DNA from: Effrenium voratum
Lineage: Eukaryota; Sar; Dinophyceae; Suessiales; Symbiodiniaceae
Direction of reading: 5' to 3'
NCBI GenBank assembly: GCA_963377175.1
Contig: CAUJNA010001030.1
Span: 1 to 64,000 of the forward strand
DNA length: 64,000 nucleotides
The notes below the pieces were generated by a model. That model saw only the letters and a list, made by a program, of their open reading frames with translations. It ran no database searches and had not been told where the DNA came from. Every line of letters starts with the position of its first letter. The stretch's first letter is position 1. The position numbers and the translations under genes were made by a program. This document shows, piece after piece, positions 47,301-55,480 of this stretch.

Positions 47301-50300
47301 GTGCTTTGCGAAGAGACTAGTGGATTCAGGATTTGAACCCTGGTTTTCTGGGGCTCCCTAGTCCACCCCCATCTATCCCCCCCTCTTACATCCCCCCCCT
47401 TAAGAGCCTCATAAATCCAGATGTTATGGATGACGATTGGGTCTCCACAGTTCGGGGAACATTGGTAACAGGTTTGATGTTCCTCGTTAAATCTCTGAAG
47501 CAATTCCTTTCGTCGCGCAATCACAGGGCGCACCCAGTGCGTGCATGTGGGGCTTTCCAGGTGGAGCAGCTTACCCGGGCCTTGGACACCGGCGCTTGCA
47601 GCGTGACGTTGTCCGCGGGCGTGGCCCCATGCGTGCTGAGCAGTATGCTGATGCGGACGCAGAGGCGCCACCGCTCTCGTCACGGGTCGGGCGCTTGATT
47701 CACCCCCCCTTCTTAGGGGGCTCAAGGACTTTGAAGGTTGATGTTTCAGTTGGGGACATATCGCGAAGCCTGTGCGCTGAAGGCGTGGCATTGTGAGCAG
47801 GTCTGTAGCCAAAGTCCTTCCCCACAGATGATTCTGGTTTTGGTAGGACTCTGCTAATTCTGTGGCCTACAATAAGTGCTGAGTCTCTTACTGAAATCAA
47901 ATTGGGTAAATGTAGGCAAGGACTCCTACACAGATCCTGCAGGGGTGTCCCCTTCCGGTTTGAAAATCTAACTGGCATGGTGAAATGCGATACCTGTGAA
48001 AACCTCAAAAAAATCATATCCAGATGAGCCATGTCAAGCTACAGGCATGGTTTTTGAATTGCTCATCTAGGCATGGCCTGTGCCCGAGCCGTGAGCCGTT
48101 GCCAAGGTATGCGGACATCCTCCACGAGTTCCAGAGCCGCTTCGGCAAGGACCAGGTCCTGCTGGTGAAATTCTCAGATGCCTGGCTGGAATCTTCGGGC
48201 GCGGCTTTGGGACCCACTCGCATGTTCAACAGACCTCGTTGTTTGGGGTTAACAGGGAGGATCATCAACCCTTTCATGGGGAGAAAACCCCTGCATGTTT
48301 TAAGGACTTTTGACCATGGCACTTATGATGAGCTACGAGTCAACATCAGTCTGTCCATCAAATGGGCATCGTGGGAGCCCAGGATTACAGTGATTACAGT
48401 ATCAAAAACCAAGGGTTTATTGATAAAGCCCCTCCATAAAAACAAACTCGGTCTATTAATCCTGGGTCAAGCTCAACAATTCTCATGTTGTCCAAACTTG
48501 TTTTGGGAAACTGGGATGTCATAGTGCCAAGTCCGGTCTCGACTTGGAACTCGGTTGTGCGACTGCCTCGGGGCCATTTTGGCTCAAGTCCATGACTTGA
48601 TCCTTGGTTCGATCTCGGATCTTTTAATTTGAATCCTTTCAGGTAGCATGGAAATGGCCATGGAAGTTGACGGGGAGCCGACGGCAATGGAGCTGGGGAA
48701 CCGGGTCGGGGACGGCTGCTCCAAGCGCTGTATCCCCCCCGAAAAACCCTAGCTTGGACAAGCAGCCCGGGGAGCTCAAAAAGGCAACCAAGGGAGGAGC
48801 CTGGGGTTGGGACGGCTGCCTCGAGCGCTGTATCGGCTTCGGCTGGGCGCTCCTGGGTTATTGGCACTTCGTGGACACGAACGAGTTCTGCGGGCCTACT
48901 ACCGCAGACCTGGCGGCCTGTGGAAAAAGCGGTGCTCGAGGAAAAGCTGGATATCATCGACCTCTTCAACCTGGCGGCATGCAGTTGTCCGCTGGTAGGG
49001 CCTGGAAGAGGACCCAATAAACACCCTGACTGGCTTGCCCTCCGCGGAGGTTGCCCATAAAGGGTATACCCCGCGCAAGGAGGAACGGGTCCGCTCCAAC
49101 TGGCGGACCCGGATGCGGCCCTGATGAAACTCATCTTGAGGCGGAAGGCCCGAGGGCAGATTCCGGTCCTCTGCCGGATCCCAGCATGGACGGAGAAAGA
49201 CCTTCAAAGCACGACCAGCGCACGATGCTAAGAGGGAACCGCTTCCCGACTGACAGCAAGACTGCGGGTATCCTCAGATGCCTCCCCAAAATGGTAACTC
49301 CTTGCTCAAAACTTCAAGGAGTGGGTCGAAAAGCTCGATGAGCGTGGCAGACAAATTCTCACACCACACGAGGCGCCCGCTGATGGCACAGGTGGCGAGC
49401 AACGGCTAAACCCAAGCCACCTCCACCCTGGCAGTAATCCGTCTTGAAAACTCCTACGGATGCCTTCCGCAGCCTCAGCTGCAAGTTGGAGATCTCCCCG
49501 GCGCTTGACCGCATGGTAGAGGTAACAGAAACGAAATGCGGCCTACCTCCTGCGGTTCAAGATGAAACCGGAAGTGGAACACGAAGGATATGCTGGGGGT
49601 GCTCACGCGGATCCTTCTTTGGGGGGAGTTCCCGACAGGATCTTTCCTCGACCTCAACAAGGTAGTGGCTCTTCACCCCAAACCACGGGAGTTGAATTAC
49701 TAGAAGTGTTAATCAAAAGAGGACTTGGAGTGGATCATTGAAGAGCTCGGAAAAGCACTGGAAGTGGATGGTGATGATCTTGCAAACATCCCAAAACTAA
49801 ATAAGTTCTACGCCTTCATGATGGGGGAGGATGTCATGGGCAGGGAACCTTCCCCCAGCTAGTGTCATGATGACGGCCAAGAGAAAGGTGTGGCGTCGGG
49901 ATGTATGACACACTGTCCCTCTCCAGCACAAATTCTGGAAAAAATGTTCTGTCGCAGGTCATACGGAGGTGGAAGAGCTGAGAGGCGTCCCTACCCGCGC
50001 CAACCTGGGTTCTCCCGCTTTACCAAAGCGATTTCTGGTAGGTCAAACTATTTGGGACCATGGCCGTTGATTTGAAGGGCGCCCACGATGTGCCGCAAAT
50101 CGTCATTTGCTGCCAAAAAATTGGAAGCCAGTGCCGCTGACCTGCTCGAGGCAAATCGTATATATATATATAAATAAGTATATATATATCTATATATATA
50201 TATATATGTATATGTGTGTGTGTTAGGCTGAGGCCGTCGCGACGAGCCACCAAGCCAACTAGACGCAAAGTCTGGCGCAGGATCAAAGCACTTGCTACAC

Positions 50301-51701
50301 ATGCTCCATCTTTGGGAAATCCCGTCATGACACGTCCCCAAGCAAGCTAGTAAGGGACGTGTCATTGACAGATGCTCATGTTCTATCTTGAGGAATCCTC
50401 AATTGATCCTTGATATGCTTTGATATGTCCCCAAGTAGTTGGCTTGGGGATGTATCGTGACGGGCCTCAGTCTGTGCATTGTTTTGAGTCGATCGCCAAC
50501 ACGGCGCATTGCATGTTGGCAGGCACACGTCGCTAGGAACACTCCCAAACCTGGCGGCAAATCGGAGGACTCGCAAGATGGAAGAGCGACTGCCGAGTAG
50601 TTTGATCATGTGTTAAATGATCCCTGATTGTCAGCTGAAGTGGTTGCTTCTCAGTGTCAACAATGTTCCCAACAATGGCTCTCTTTTGTACTCAGGAATT
50701 GCCGGCGTGTTCTCCGGCGCATGGAAGGGTGGTGTGAAAGAGAAACCTCTAGCCATCGGGAGGGGGCTCTGTATGGCGTGTTGCAGCCAATGACGCTTTG
50801 TGGTGAATCGTTGCACCCTTCAAGTCGATGGCAAATGATAGGCTTTCCAAAGATTGGCCCATCAAGAGCGTCCGTCAAGCGCTTTGATCCTGCGGCCCAA
50901 ACACTGTGCGTCGTTTCGATATGCCCCCAAACAGTTGGCTTGGGGACGTATCGTGACGGGCCTCGGCCATGATTTGCTTCGAGTCGACCACTGACACAAG
51001 GCTTGCACCATGTTGGCAATGCCATGGTTAGTGTTCTTTAATTCGATGGCAAACTGCAGGCTTCCCAGAGATAGAACATTGCCCAGCAAAGGCGTCGGCT
51101 GAGCAGCTCGACCATGTGTATATCCAAAGTTTTTTTGAAATGTGCCCAAACACTTTGCTTGTGGACGTATCCTGACAACCAGAGTGTGCGTTAAGTGACT
51201 CTGTCCATCTTAGCGCAAGGGCCCCGCACGGAAGAACTTGTTCCTGTGCTTGCAGGAACGCCACAAACGCTGTGAAAATCGACCTTGACAGTGGCCAGCG
51301 ACCCCGCATCCTCATTCTGGCATCCTACCCTCCTAGAAGTAGCCTCTGCCTGGCAGCAAGTGGGTGTAGGGAGATTGCGCTCAACACGGCATTTTGTTTG
51401 CGGGGACGCGGTCTTCGTTTGACTTTTGTTGTTGGTATGGCGCACCAAACGCTATCCCAGGTAATTTAAGTTGTAGCCCCAAATGCAACTTCAAGCGGGA
51501 ACCTGCATGGTAGCCGCCGAAAAGGACATTGCGACGAACACCGAAGCCACGGTGCGGCGCGTTTTCGCCTTCCTTGGCCTGGACTCGAGCATCGAGCTGC
51601 CCGCTTTGAAGAGCGTCCAACCTGAGGATGTTGTGGACCTGGTGGTGACCTCCGAGAAGAAGGCGGGGGGGGGGGGGCGGGAGGATCGCTTATACCCCTA
51701 G
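30719..51701 (+). CDS. membrane-anchored sulfotransferase, 8 exons
   Basis: Joining exons 30719-30843, 40659-40806, 41288-41425, 45025-45098, 45637-45766, 46197-46285, 48071-48188 and 51525-51701 gives exactly 999 nt with no internal stop: 332 residues. Residues 1-30 form an N-terminal signal anchor (ARFALGGLGLAVAYGAF then HRWIWV), typical of type II Golgi enzymes. FYIAGSMKCGTTALYSYLAL is the 5'-phosphosulfate loop that binds the PAPS donor; KIILVYREPEKAAWS is the 3'-phosphate-binding motif; the C-terminus has LLVKFSDAWL and ATVRRVFAFLGLD, the usual sulfotransferase ending. The likely reaction is transfer of sulfate from PAPS to a carbohydrate or protein acceptor in the Golgi lumen; the acceptor cannot be told. 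Exon junctions were chosen by phase, motif and AG acceptor, so exons 3, 5 and 6 are less certain. Donors are GC, GC, GT, GA, GA, GC, GA. The gene is 21 kb for 1 kb of coding sequence. Confidence 0.78.
31846..31902. repeat. TA/ACATATAT microsatellite
   Basis: Two (TA)n tracts separated by CACATGTATCAAC, forming a self-complementary region. Confidence 0.9.
32420..33312 (+). repeat. two diverged tandem copies of a 0.35-0.54 kb unit
   Basis: Copy 1 (32423-32765) and copy 2 (32770-33310) share in order AGGCTTGACATGTCT, GGTGGTTGGGTGAAAGGATG, CACCATGAAAATAGTTAAG, AGACGGTCGCCAAAATGAA and CCGCTCTATCATGGACGAG. Copy 2 is longer by insertions, including a perfect 25-bp local duplication (TTCTCTTCCCGCTGCAACCA... 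twice near 32.85-32.90 kb). No coding. Confidence 0.85.
33520..33965. repeat. GAT/GAC microsatellite
   Basis: (GAT)n with GAC and GGT variants from 33527 to 33690, interrupted by unique DNA (33710-33795), then impure GAT to about 33965. Asp-rich (+) and His/Ile/Ser-rich (-) frames are repeat artefacts. Confidence 0.95.
34134..34780. repeat. ATC repeats and dispersed pieces of the satellite family
   Basis: (ATC)n at 34137-34184, that is GAT on the other strand, so the orientation flips relative to the flanks. Then several dispersed CACCAGCAGGGATG-like pieces and ATCATCATC runs to 34780. Confidence 0.8.
34780..38340 (+). repeat. GAT-rich satellite with conserved ~110-bp core, about 19 units
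   Basis: Each unit joins a variable (GAT)n tract to a conserved core: CCGACGGTGCCTACCGTGAG, ATCTAAAATCTTTGCAGCG, TCACCAACACCTATACC, AAAAAGATAAGGACGACAAG, CTACTGGCAGGATCAACGTA and GTTTGATGGTCGC. The GATAAGGACGACAAG landmark recurs near 34896, 35069, 35229, 35380, 35542, 35759, 35940, 36090, 36262, 36424, 36626, 36808, 36963, 37115, 37318, 37586, 37810, 37989 and 38178, so units are 150-268 bp and differ mainly in GAT length. CGGTGCCTACCG is a small hairpin. Stops inside the core interrupt both strands in every unit, so it does not encode a protein. Confidence 0.92.
38455..39305. repeat. AT-rich degenerate sequence then TTGACCGG minisatellite-like run
   Basis: 38.46-39.04 kb repeats motifs such as TTCAACAA, TTCAATAATT and GTTGAAATT without fixed period. 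39.06-39.30 kb carries about ten TTTGACAGG/TTTGACCGG motifs spaced 20-40 bp. Confidence 0.65.
39330..39845 (+). pseudogene. Lys-rich gene fragment of unknown origin
   Basis: Frames on + give EAMKAKFFGNWKTMMRSLSR (39.40-39.45 kb), GKQRQRQTMAQVPW and KTKTAKAKATPS (39.55-39.63 kb) and, in a third frame, AVERLIKAIEQYQQRMKYES (39.79-39.84 kb). A basic, glutamine-rich protein broken by frameshifts, possibly gag-like. No family recognised. Confidence 0.25.
39955..40085. repeat. CAGCGTCTCCC-type short repeat
   Basis: GCAGCGTCTCCC, CTGCGTCTCCCC, CAGCGTCTCCCC, GCAGCATCTCCCC and GCTGCATCTCTCC recur at 10-30-bp spacing. Confidence 0.6.
40659..40806 (+). CDS. sulfotransferase exon 2 (5'-PSB loop)
   Basis: Acceptor GAGTCAG, then RLWRFLTSPFRRLPDFYIAG and SMKCGTTALYSYLALHPHIV, ending FKERWE at a GC donor (GAG|GCAAGT). 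Strongest single motif of the gene: basic-x-Gly-Thr-Thr P-loop-like turn. Confidence 0.88.
41288..41425 (+). CDS. sulfotransferase exon 3
   Basis: Acceptor GGGCCAG and GT donor (AAG|GTAGGT); 46 codons including AAQRSHYGHWMKGDFPIFQH. Phase fits both neighbours. Identified by position and splice sites more than by motif. Confidence 0.5.
41426..45024. other. sulfotransferase intron 3, 3.6 kb
   Basis: GT-AG intron. Contains the C-run repeat at 42.18-42.73 kb. The rest (41.43-42.15, 42.75-45.02 kb) is unassigned; several 60-140-codon open frames on both strands show no recognisable domain. Confidence 0.6.
42180..42735. repeat. degenerate AATTTACCCCC repeat
   Basis: About 25 imperfect occurrences of (A/T)ATTTACCCCC / CCCCAAATTTAC with variable C runs (up to 10). 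Not the TTTAGGG telomere repeat. Period irregular at 10-25 bp. Confidence 0.75.
45025..45098 (+). CDS. sulfotransferase exon 4
   Basis: Acceptor TCGGCCAG, then GCLTFDADATASLTPNLAAA and MYKR; GA donor (AT|GAGCCT). Corresponds to the part of the fold where other family members have a G-E/D-x-S/T-x-x-Y stretch. Confidence 0.6.
45637..45766 (+). CDS. sulfotransferase exon 5 (3'-PB motif)
   Basis: Acceptor ACCAAG, then TPGAKIILVYREPEKAAWSM and CAFRSRIKCTPVCGFTFKQ. The Arg after LVY and the Ser of AAWS match the 3'-phosphate-binding Arg...Ser pair. GA donor (CAA|GACAAT) assumed; the open frame continues to 45907 through a low-complexity Leu/Gly run. Confidence 0.75.
46197..46285 (+). CDS. sulfotransferase exon 6
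   Basis: Acceptor GGAAGAG, then ACLMKLHENWLGRFRFLDLS and NPNSLRARS; GC donor (AT|GCAAGC). Chosen because it bridges exons 5 and 7 in phase and reads like a helical sulfotransferase segment; no diagnostic motif. Confidence 0.45.
46286..48070. other. sulfotransferase intron 6, 1.8 kb
   Basis: GC-AG intron. A 10-12-bp AGCTTAGGGA / AGCCTTGGGGA repeat lies at 46.98-47.24 kb. A 191-codon minus open frame (46161-46736) overlaps exon 6 and is most likely by chance. 47.25-48.07 kb unassigned. Confidence 0.55.
47125..47250. repeat. AAGCTTAGGGAGCC degenerate repeat
   Basis: GGGAAGCTTAGGGAGCCTTA and variants with G-runs and AAGCTT sites recur about ten times at 10-14 bp spacing. Confidence 0.7.
48071..48188 (+). 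CDS. sulfotransferase exon 7
   Basis: Acceptor CATCTAG, then HGLCPSREPLPRYADILHEF and QSRFGKDQVLLVKFSDAWL, the strand-turn before the C-terminal helix in this fold. GA donor (CTG|GAATCT). Confidence 0.75.
48573..48588 (+). other. relict dinoflagellate spliced leader (3' 16 nt)
   Basis: GCCATTTTGGCTCAAG matches the last 16 nt of the conserved 22-nt dinoflagellate spliced leader, which is trans-spliced onto mRNA 5' ends. Its presence in genomic DNA upstream of a coding copy marks a cDNA that was reverse-transcribed and reinserted. It lies about 65 bases before the first ATG of the dead gene copy at 48.65 kb, same strand. Confidence 0.75.
48640..49900 (+). pseudogene. dead copy B of the unknown gene, probable retrocopy
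   Basis: Begins MEMAMEVDGEPTAMELGN at about 48650 and carries GDGCSKRCI, GELKKATKGGAWGWDGCLER, FVDTNEFCGPTTADLAA, then frames with ARGQIPVLCRIPAWTEKDLQ (49.15-49.20 kb), EWVEKLDERGRQILTPHEAP (49.32-49.38 kb), MLGVLTRILLWG, FLDLNKVVALHPKPRELNY (49.65 kb) and KALEVDGDDLANIPKLNKFY (49.75-49.81 kb). Many stops and frameshifts. It is inserted in sulfotransferase intron 7 in the host orientation, preceded by a spliced-leader relict. Colinear with copy A at 12.8-14.0 kb. Protein family not recognised. Confidence 0.6.
50155..50222. repeat. TA microsatellite
   Basis: (TA)n with C/G interruptions ending in a short (TG)n. Confidence 0.95.
50225..51230. repeat. diverged tandem units with CCCCAAG...CTTGGGG hairpin
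   Basis: Units of roughly 250-500 bp share TTTGATATGTCCCCAAGTAG / TTGGCTTGGGGATGTATCGT, GACGGGCCTC and GAGTCGATCGCC-like segments, at about 50.40-50.53, 50.90-51.00 and 51.12-51.20 kb, with a weaker first unit near 50.30 kb. In the best units CCCCAAG and CTTGGGG form a 7-bp stem around a 7-base loop. They fill the 3' part of sulfotransferase intron 7. Confidence 0.65.
51525..51701 (+). CDS. sulfotransferase exon 8 (C-terminus)
   Basis: Acceptor GAAAAG, then DIATNTEATVRRVFAFLGLD and a tail ending in KKAGGGGREDRLYP, stop TAG 51699-51701. A 12-base G run encodes part of the tail, so the last 15 residues may vary by slippage. Confidence 0.8.
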   Translation, partial: DIATNTEATVRRVFAFLGLDSSIELPALKSVQPEDVVDLVVTSEKKAGGGGREDRLYP

Positions 51702-53864
51702 CTGGAGTGAAATTAGCGGGCCAGTAGCGGGTGGTGTTGCGTGTCTTGCGTAGGCGGCGAACGCGCATGGCTCTGCAATTCATTCCAGCAAAGCAAAGAC
51801 CCATTTGCGCGGCACCACAGCGAGAGCGTCAACGCGCACAATCTCCACAGAGGGTTCGCCGAGACCAAGACACATTCGCGCGGCGCCAAAGCGCGCTATC
51901 TCCTGCAGAGGGTTCGCCGAGCTCAAGAGACATTCGCGCGGCGCCATGCACGAAAGATCACCTCAGCTTACGGGTCAGCAAGGGCATGGGCAACATGCGA
52001 GACACATGAGCAGGCATCACGTAGAGCGCACGCCAAGCAGATGTCTCGTCCTCGTCATGTTCACAAACTTGCAGCGCCTGCGCACGAGTAGGCCCAGTCG
52101 CGGAGGTCGAAGCGCAGCTCTTGCTTTGTGCTCGTCACACACGCGTGACGGGGACGCGTTGCTGAGTTGAAGGAACACTTGGAGTTAGGCTGGGCCAAAG
52201 TTGGCCGCCATGAGCTTCTTTATGCTGAGGCCCTCCATCAGCTGCATCGCCTCCAGCACCACGTCGGTGTCCGGCGCGTCACGCTCGCTCTTCCTCCTCC
52301 TGCAGTGCGTTGTCACAGCGGTCCTCCGTCATTGACCGAATTGCCTGTGTCAGTCTAGAAGTAAAATAACGCTTCCCTTCTCAGCATTTGGCCAAGATCC
52401 CGACAGCTGAAAGCTGTACCGTCAAGTAAAGAAGGGGCGGGTGAGACCCAGCTGTCGCAGGCAGCTATGGGAGTCCTATCTGTGGTGCTGTTGCAGGGTG
52501 TTGCTGCAGAGTAAGAGAAGCAGAGAAGGAGCTCGGGCAATCACTTGAATGGCTTCCTGATGTGGAATTGAAAGCGCAAAACCTTCTCTGCTCAACTAAC
52601 ACGCTTCATGTTTCGAAAGACAACTTGCGCCACACAGACTGGTGCCTGGTCTTGCTCGCGCGCAAAGCAAGACCTTAGAACTGCGTGCTGGGCTGTGACT
52701 TGCGACGGGCTGCCGGCAGAAACGCGTTGCTCAAGAAGAGTTGCGTGCGCTCCAGCAGCATGCAAGAACTGCCCACGAAACACACTCCAACAGCATCTGC
52801 GCCAGCGCCCACTGCGTGCCCCCTCGCAGCCGTCAATCTTGCAAAAATGCGCTCGCGCCGTAGCGCCCGCCCGCGCCGCCATCACACCCTCCAACAGTAC
52901 CTGCGTCCAGCGCTCCAAACTGCATGCTTTAGCGCCCGATCTTGCAAACCGCCGTCGCCACCACTGCCGCAAAACAGCGCCCCAGACTGCATGCCTCTTC
53001 GCGTCCGGCTGTCAATCTTGCAAAGCTGCAAGCGCTTGAAGCAGCACTTGCACCAGCGCCCCGTTTGAGGTGCCCGAAACAACACCTGAGCCACAATTAG
53101 TAAGTCCCAGCTGGGAATAGTTGCGGCCGCCTCTAATTCTTTATACCAGGTTTTGATTGTGACTCACCTCCGCAAAAACGCTACTGTTACGAGTGCAAAA
53201 CATCACCTGCGCCAGCGCCCAAAATTGCACATCTCCCTGTATGTGTTCGCCAAGCTGGCAAAAATGCGCCCCGTCGCCATCAGCGCTGCCCAGCCCGAAG
53301 CAGCCCCCCAACCAAGGCAACACTCCCCCAGCTGGCCGCCGATCACCATCACCAGCACAGCGCCAGCTGACCAAACTGTGCGCCCCCTACCGTCAACACA
53401 CCGCTAACACCCCAACTGCATGCCCCCCACCCTCCCGAAATGCACCCCCCCAGTCTTGCAGAAATGTGCCCGCGCCGCCAACTGGAACAGCGTCCCACAC
53501 ACCCGAAACTGCGTGCCGTCAATCTTGCAAAAATGCGCCTAGCGCTACGCCTTCATGCCAACATGAGGCCCGAGGATCCCAGTCCACCGTAAGCAATCTT
53601 CCATGTGTATAAGCCTGCGCTTCCCGAAACAAAGCAATTGCTGCTCAGAAAGTCACAGCCCCCGCAATTTTAGGATGGCCGCTGTCAACAGGCTGTAGGT
53701 CAGATGATGAGAACGAAAGAGCGGATCAACCCAACAACCAGAATGCTTGAAGGTTTCACCTGGTTCATTCCCAACCAAACAGTACGTAGCCAGTTTGGTT
53801 AGGTGGCAACCAACAGAGAGGACCTTTCCTGATTGGGCAGCCTGGCGCCACTTCGGTGTAGCGC
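51702..53864. other. intergenic, GC-rich interspersed short repeats
   Basis: 51.80-51.95 kb has a partial tandem of about 60 bp (AGGGTTCGCCGAG ... CATTCGCGCGGCGCC). 52.60-53.55 kb is a mosaic in which GTCAATCTTGCAAAAATGCG (52.83, 53.52 kb and variant at 53.01 kb), CCAGCGCCC and ACTGCATGC recur at irregular spacing. Open frames in several overlapping phases are a consequence. No gene assigned. Confidence 0.6.
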
Positions 53865-53961
53865 ATGGATCCCTCCAAGTTGGGCCAGGCCTCAATCCCA
53901 TCGGCAGAAGAGGAAGCCTTGTTGAAGAGCAACTTGGCTGGGACAGTACGCTTGCGTGACC
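53865..53961 (+). CDS. possible first exon of a further + strand gene
   Basis: From ATG 53865: MDPSKLGQASIPSAEEEALL, then KSNLAGTVRLRDL, an amphipathic, protein-like N-terminus, followed by a GC donor candidate (CTC|GCATTT). Beyond it the open frame turns hydrophobic and unstructured. No partner exon was found and no family is recognised. Confidence 0.25.
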
Positions 53962-55480
53962 TCGCATTTGCAGAATTCCGCTTTTTGATCCTTTTGGTGT
54001 TCTTGCAACAACCTCTCTTCGTTCCCCACAAATTGGCAGTTGCTTCCCAGGAAGAAACAAGGCACGATAGCGTAACCAATAGCGACCGCTTCTTTCTCGC
54101 TTGTCTGACCGCAGCGTTTTTTGATCGTGTTACAGCAGTGCCTGTTTTACCATGTTTTTGGTGGGCAAGTTTGAGACGTCAATCCATGGGTCCAGCAAGA
54201 GCATGTTTGGAGGCCGTCGCGACTAACCTCTTGAACATCATAATTTTTACATTTGCAGATGACGAGGCGGCTTTGATGCGAGGCTATGCTTTCATTGTGT
54301 TATATTTTCTTGTTTGCGATTGAGCGGTGAGCTGCGATGCTGTGCACAGTTCAGACAGTGGCACTGGCCAGCCCAATACACATGGACAGCTTACCTAGTA
54401 AGAAGGCCTCATGCTTCGCTCAGCGCACGTGCGTTGCGGTGTGGCAATTTCTTCTCGCTGGCTGCAATGCCAACCAACGTGACAAGCCATCATCGCCAGA
54501 GTATGTACTTGGTCTGGGTTTTAATGACGAATCCCATGACTCATCTGCTGAGTCTGTTCCGGCTTTGCCCTTTGTCTTTGTCCTCTTTGCCTTTCCCTTT
54601 GTCACTCGAATACAGGGCAGGTGATGTTTGCTTTCCCAATCTGTTTCCTTTCATTTTGGGGGGGGTCTCAAAGTGCCCGCTCATTCCAAGAGCAAAGTTC
54701 CCAGCTCAAAGTCAAAAAAGGCATCGCCCTGCCACCAGGGTGTATCTTTGGCCTCAACATGCTGCGCGCAAAAGACAACCCTCCTTTCTTACCCCAACTT
54801 GCGTGATCGCAGGGATCCGCGCTGACGACAAAACTCTGTCAGTCTTTCGACATAAGTCCTCAACATGTCTGTGTCGTCAGATACAGTGGTGATTACGCCG
54901 CAATTTCTGGCGTCCAATCATGCCACATCAAGAGCTTTCGTCGAATGGAGTTATTTTGATGCCGCAGCTGGTTTGGATATGAAGAGCTTCTAAATGAATG
55001 GCTGAGCGTCGCTCAAGTTGATCCATCGAGACATGGACCACTTCTCAAGAGGTTGAACGGAGACATATTTCAAAAGCACGCTTCGGAGCGTGTTTGTGTT
55101 GACAAGGGCGGAACGATCAAATCAAACAACGTGGGGGGGGGGGGGGGGGGGGTTGGGTGCTTGTACCGTTCTTGTCACATGTAAGCCCTGCCACGTCTAG
55201 TGGCTCGTTTTCACGCGCCCTTTCCAACGTCAGCCATGCCTCGGCCGAAGCCACTACAATGTCAAGAAGTTGAAGCTTCTGCTTGACCCAAGCTGGCACA
55301 ACTTTCGCTGAAAGCCTTTTCAGTGACAACGTGTCAAAGTTCATTGGCCACAAAGTTTATGGCGCCAGGAATCAATCCGCAGCGCAGCCCGACCCATGCG
55401 ATCCTGGACAATGGATGCGCAAGATCTATGGAAAGCTGGCATGCGTTCAAGCGATTTACCTCAGTTGCTAGGAGTACATT
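53962..55480. other. unassigned sequence with a poly(G) tract
   Basis: Several unrelated short open frames. A 20-base G run lies at 55131-55152. Nothing recognised. Confidence 0.4.
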
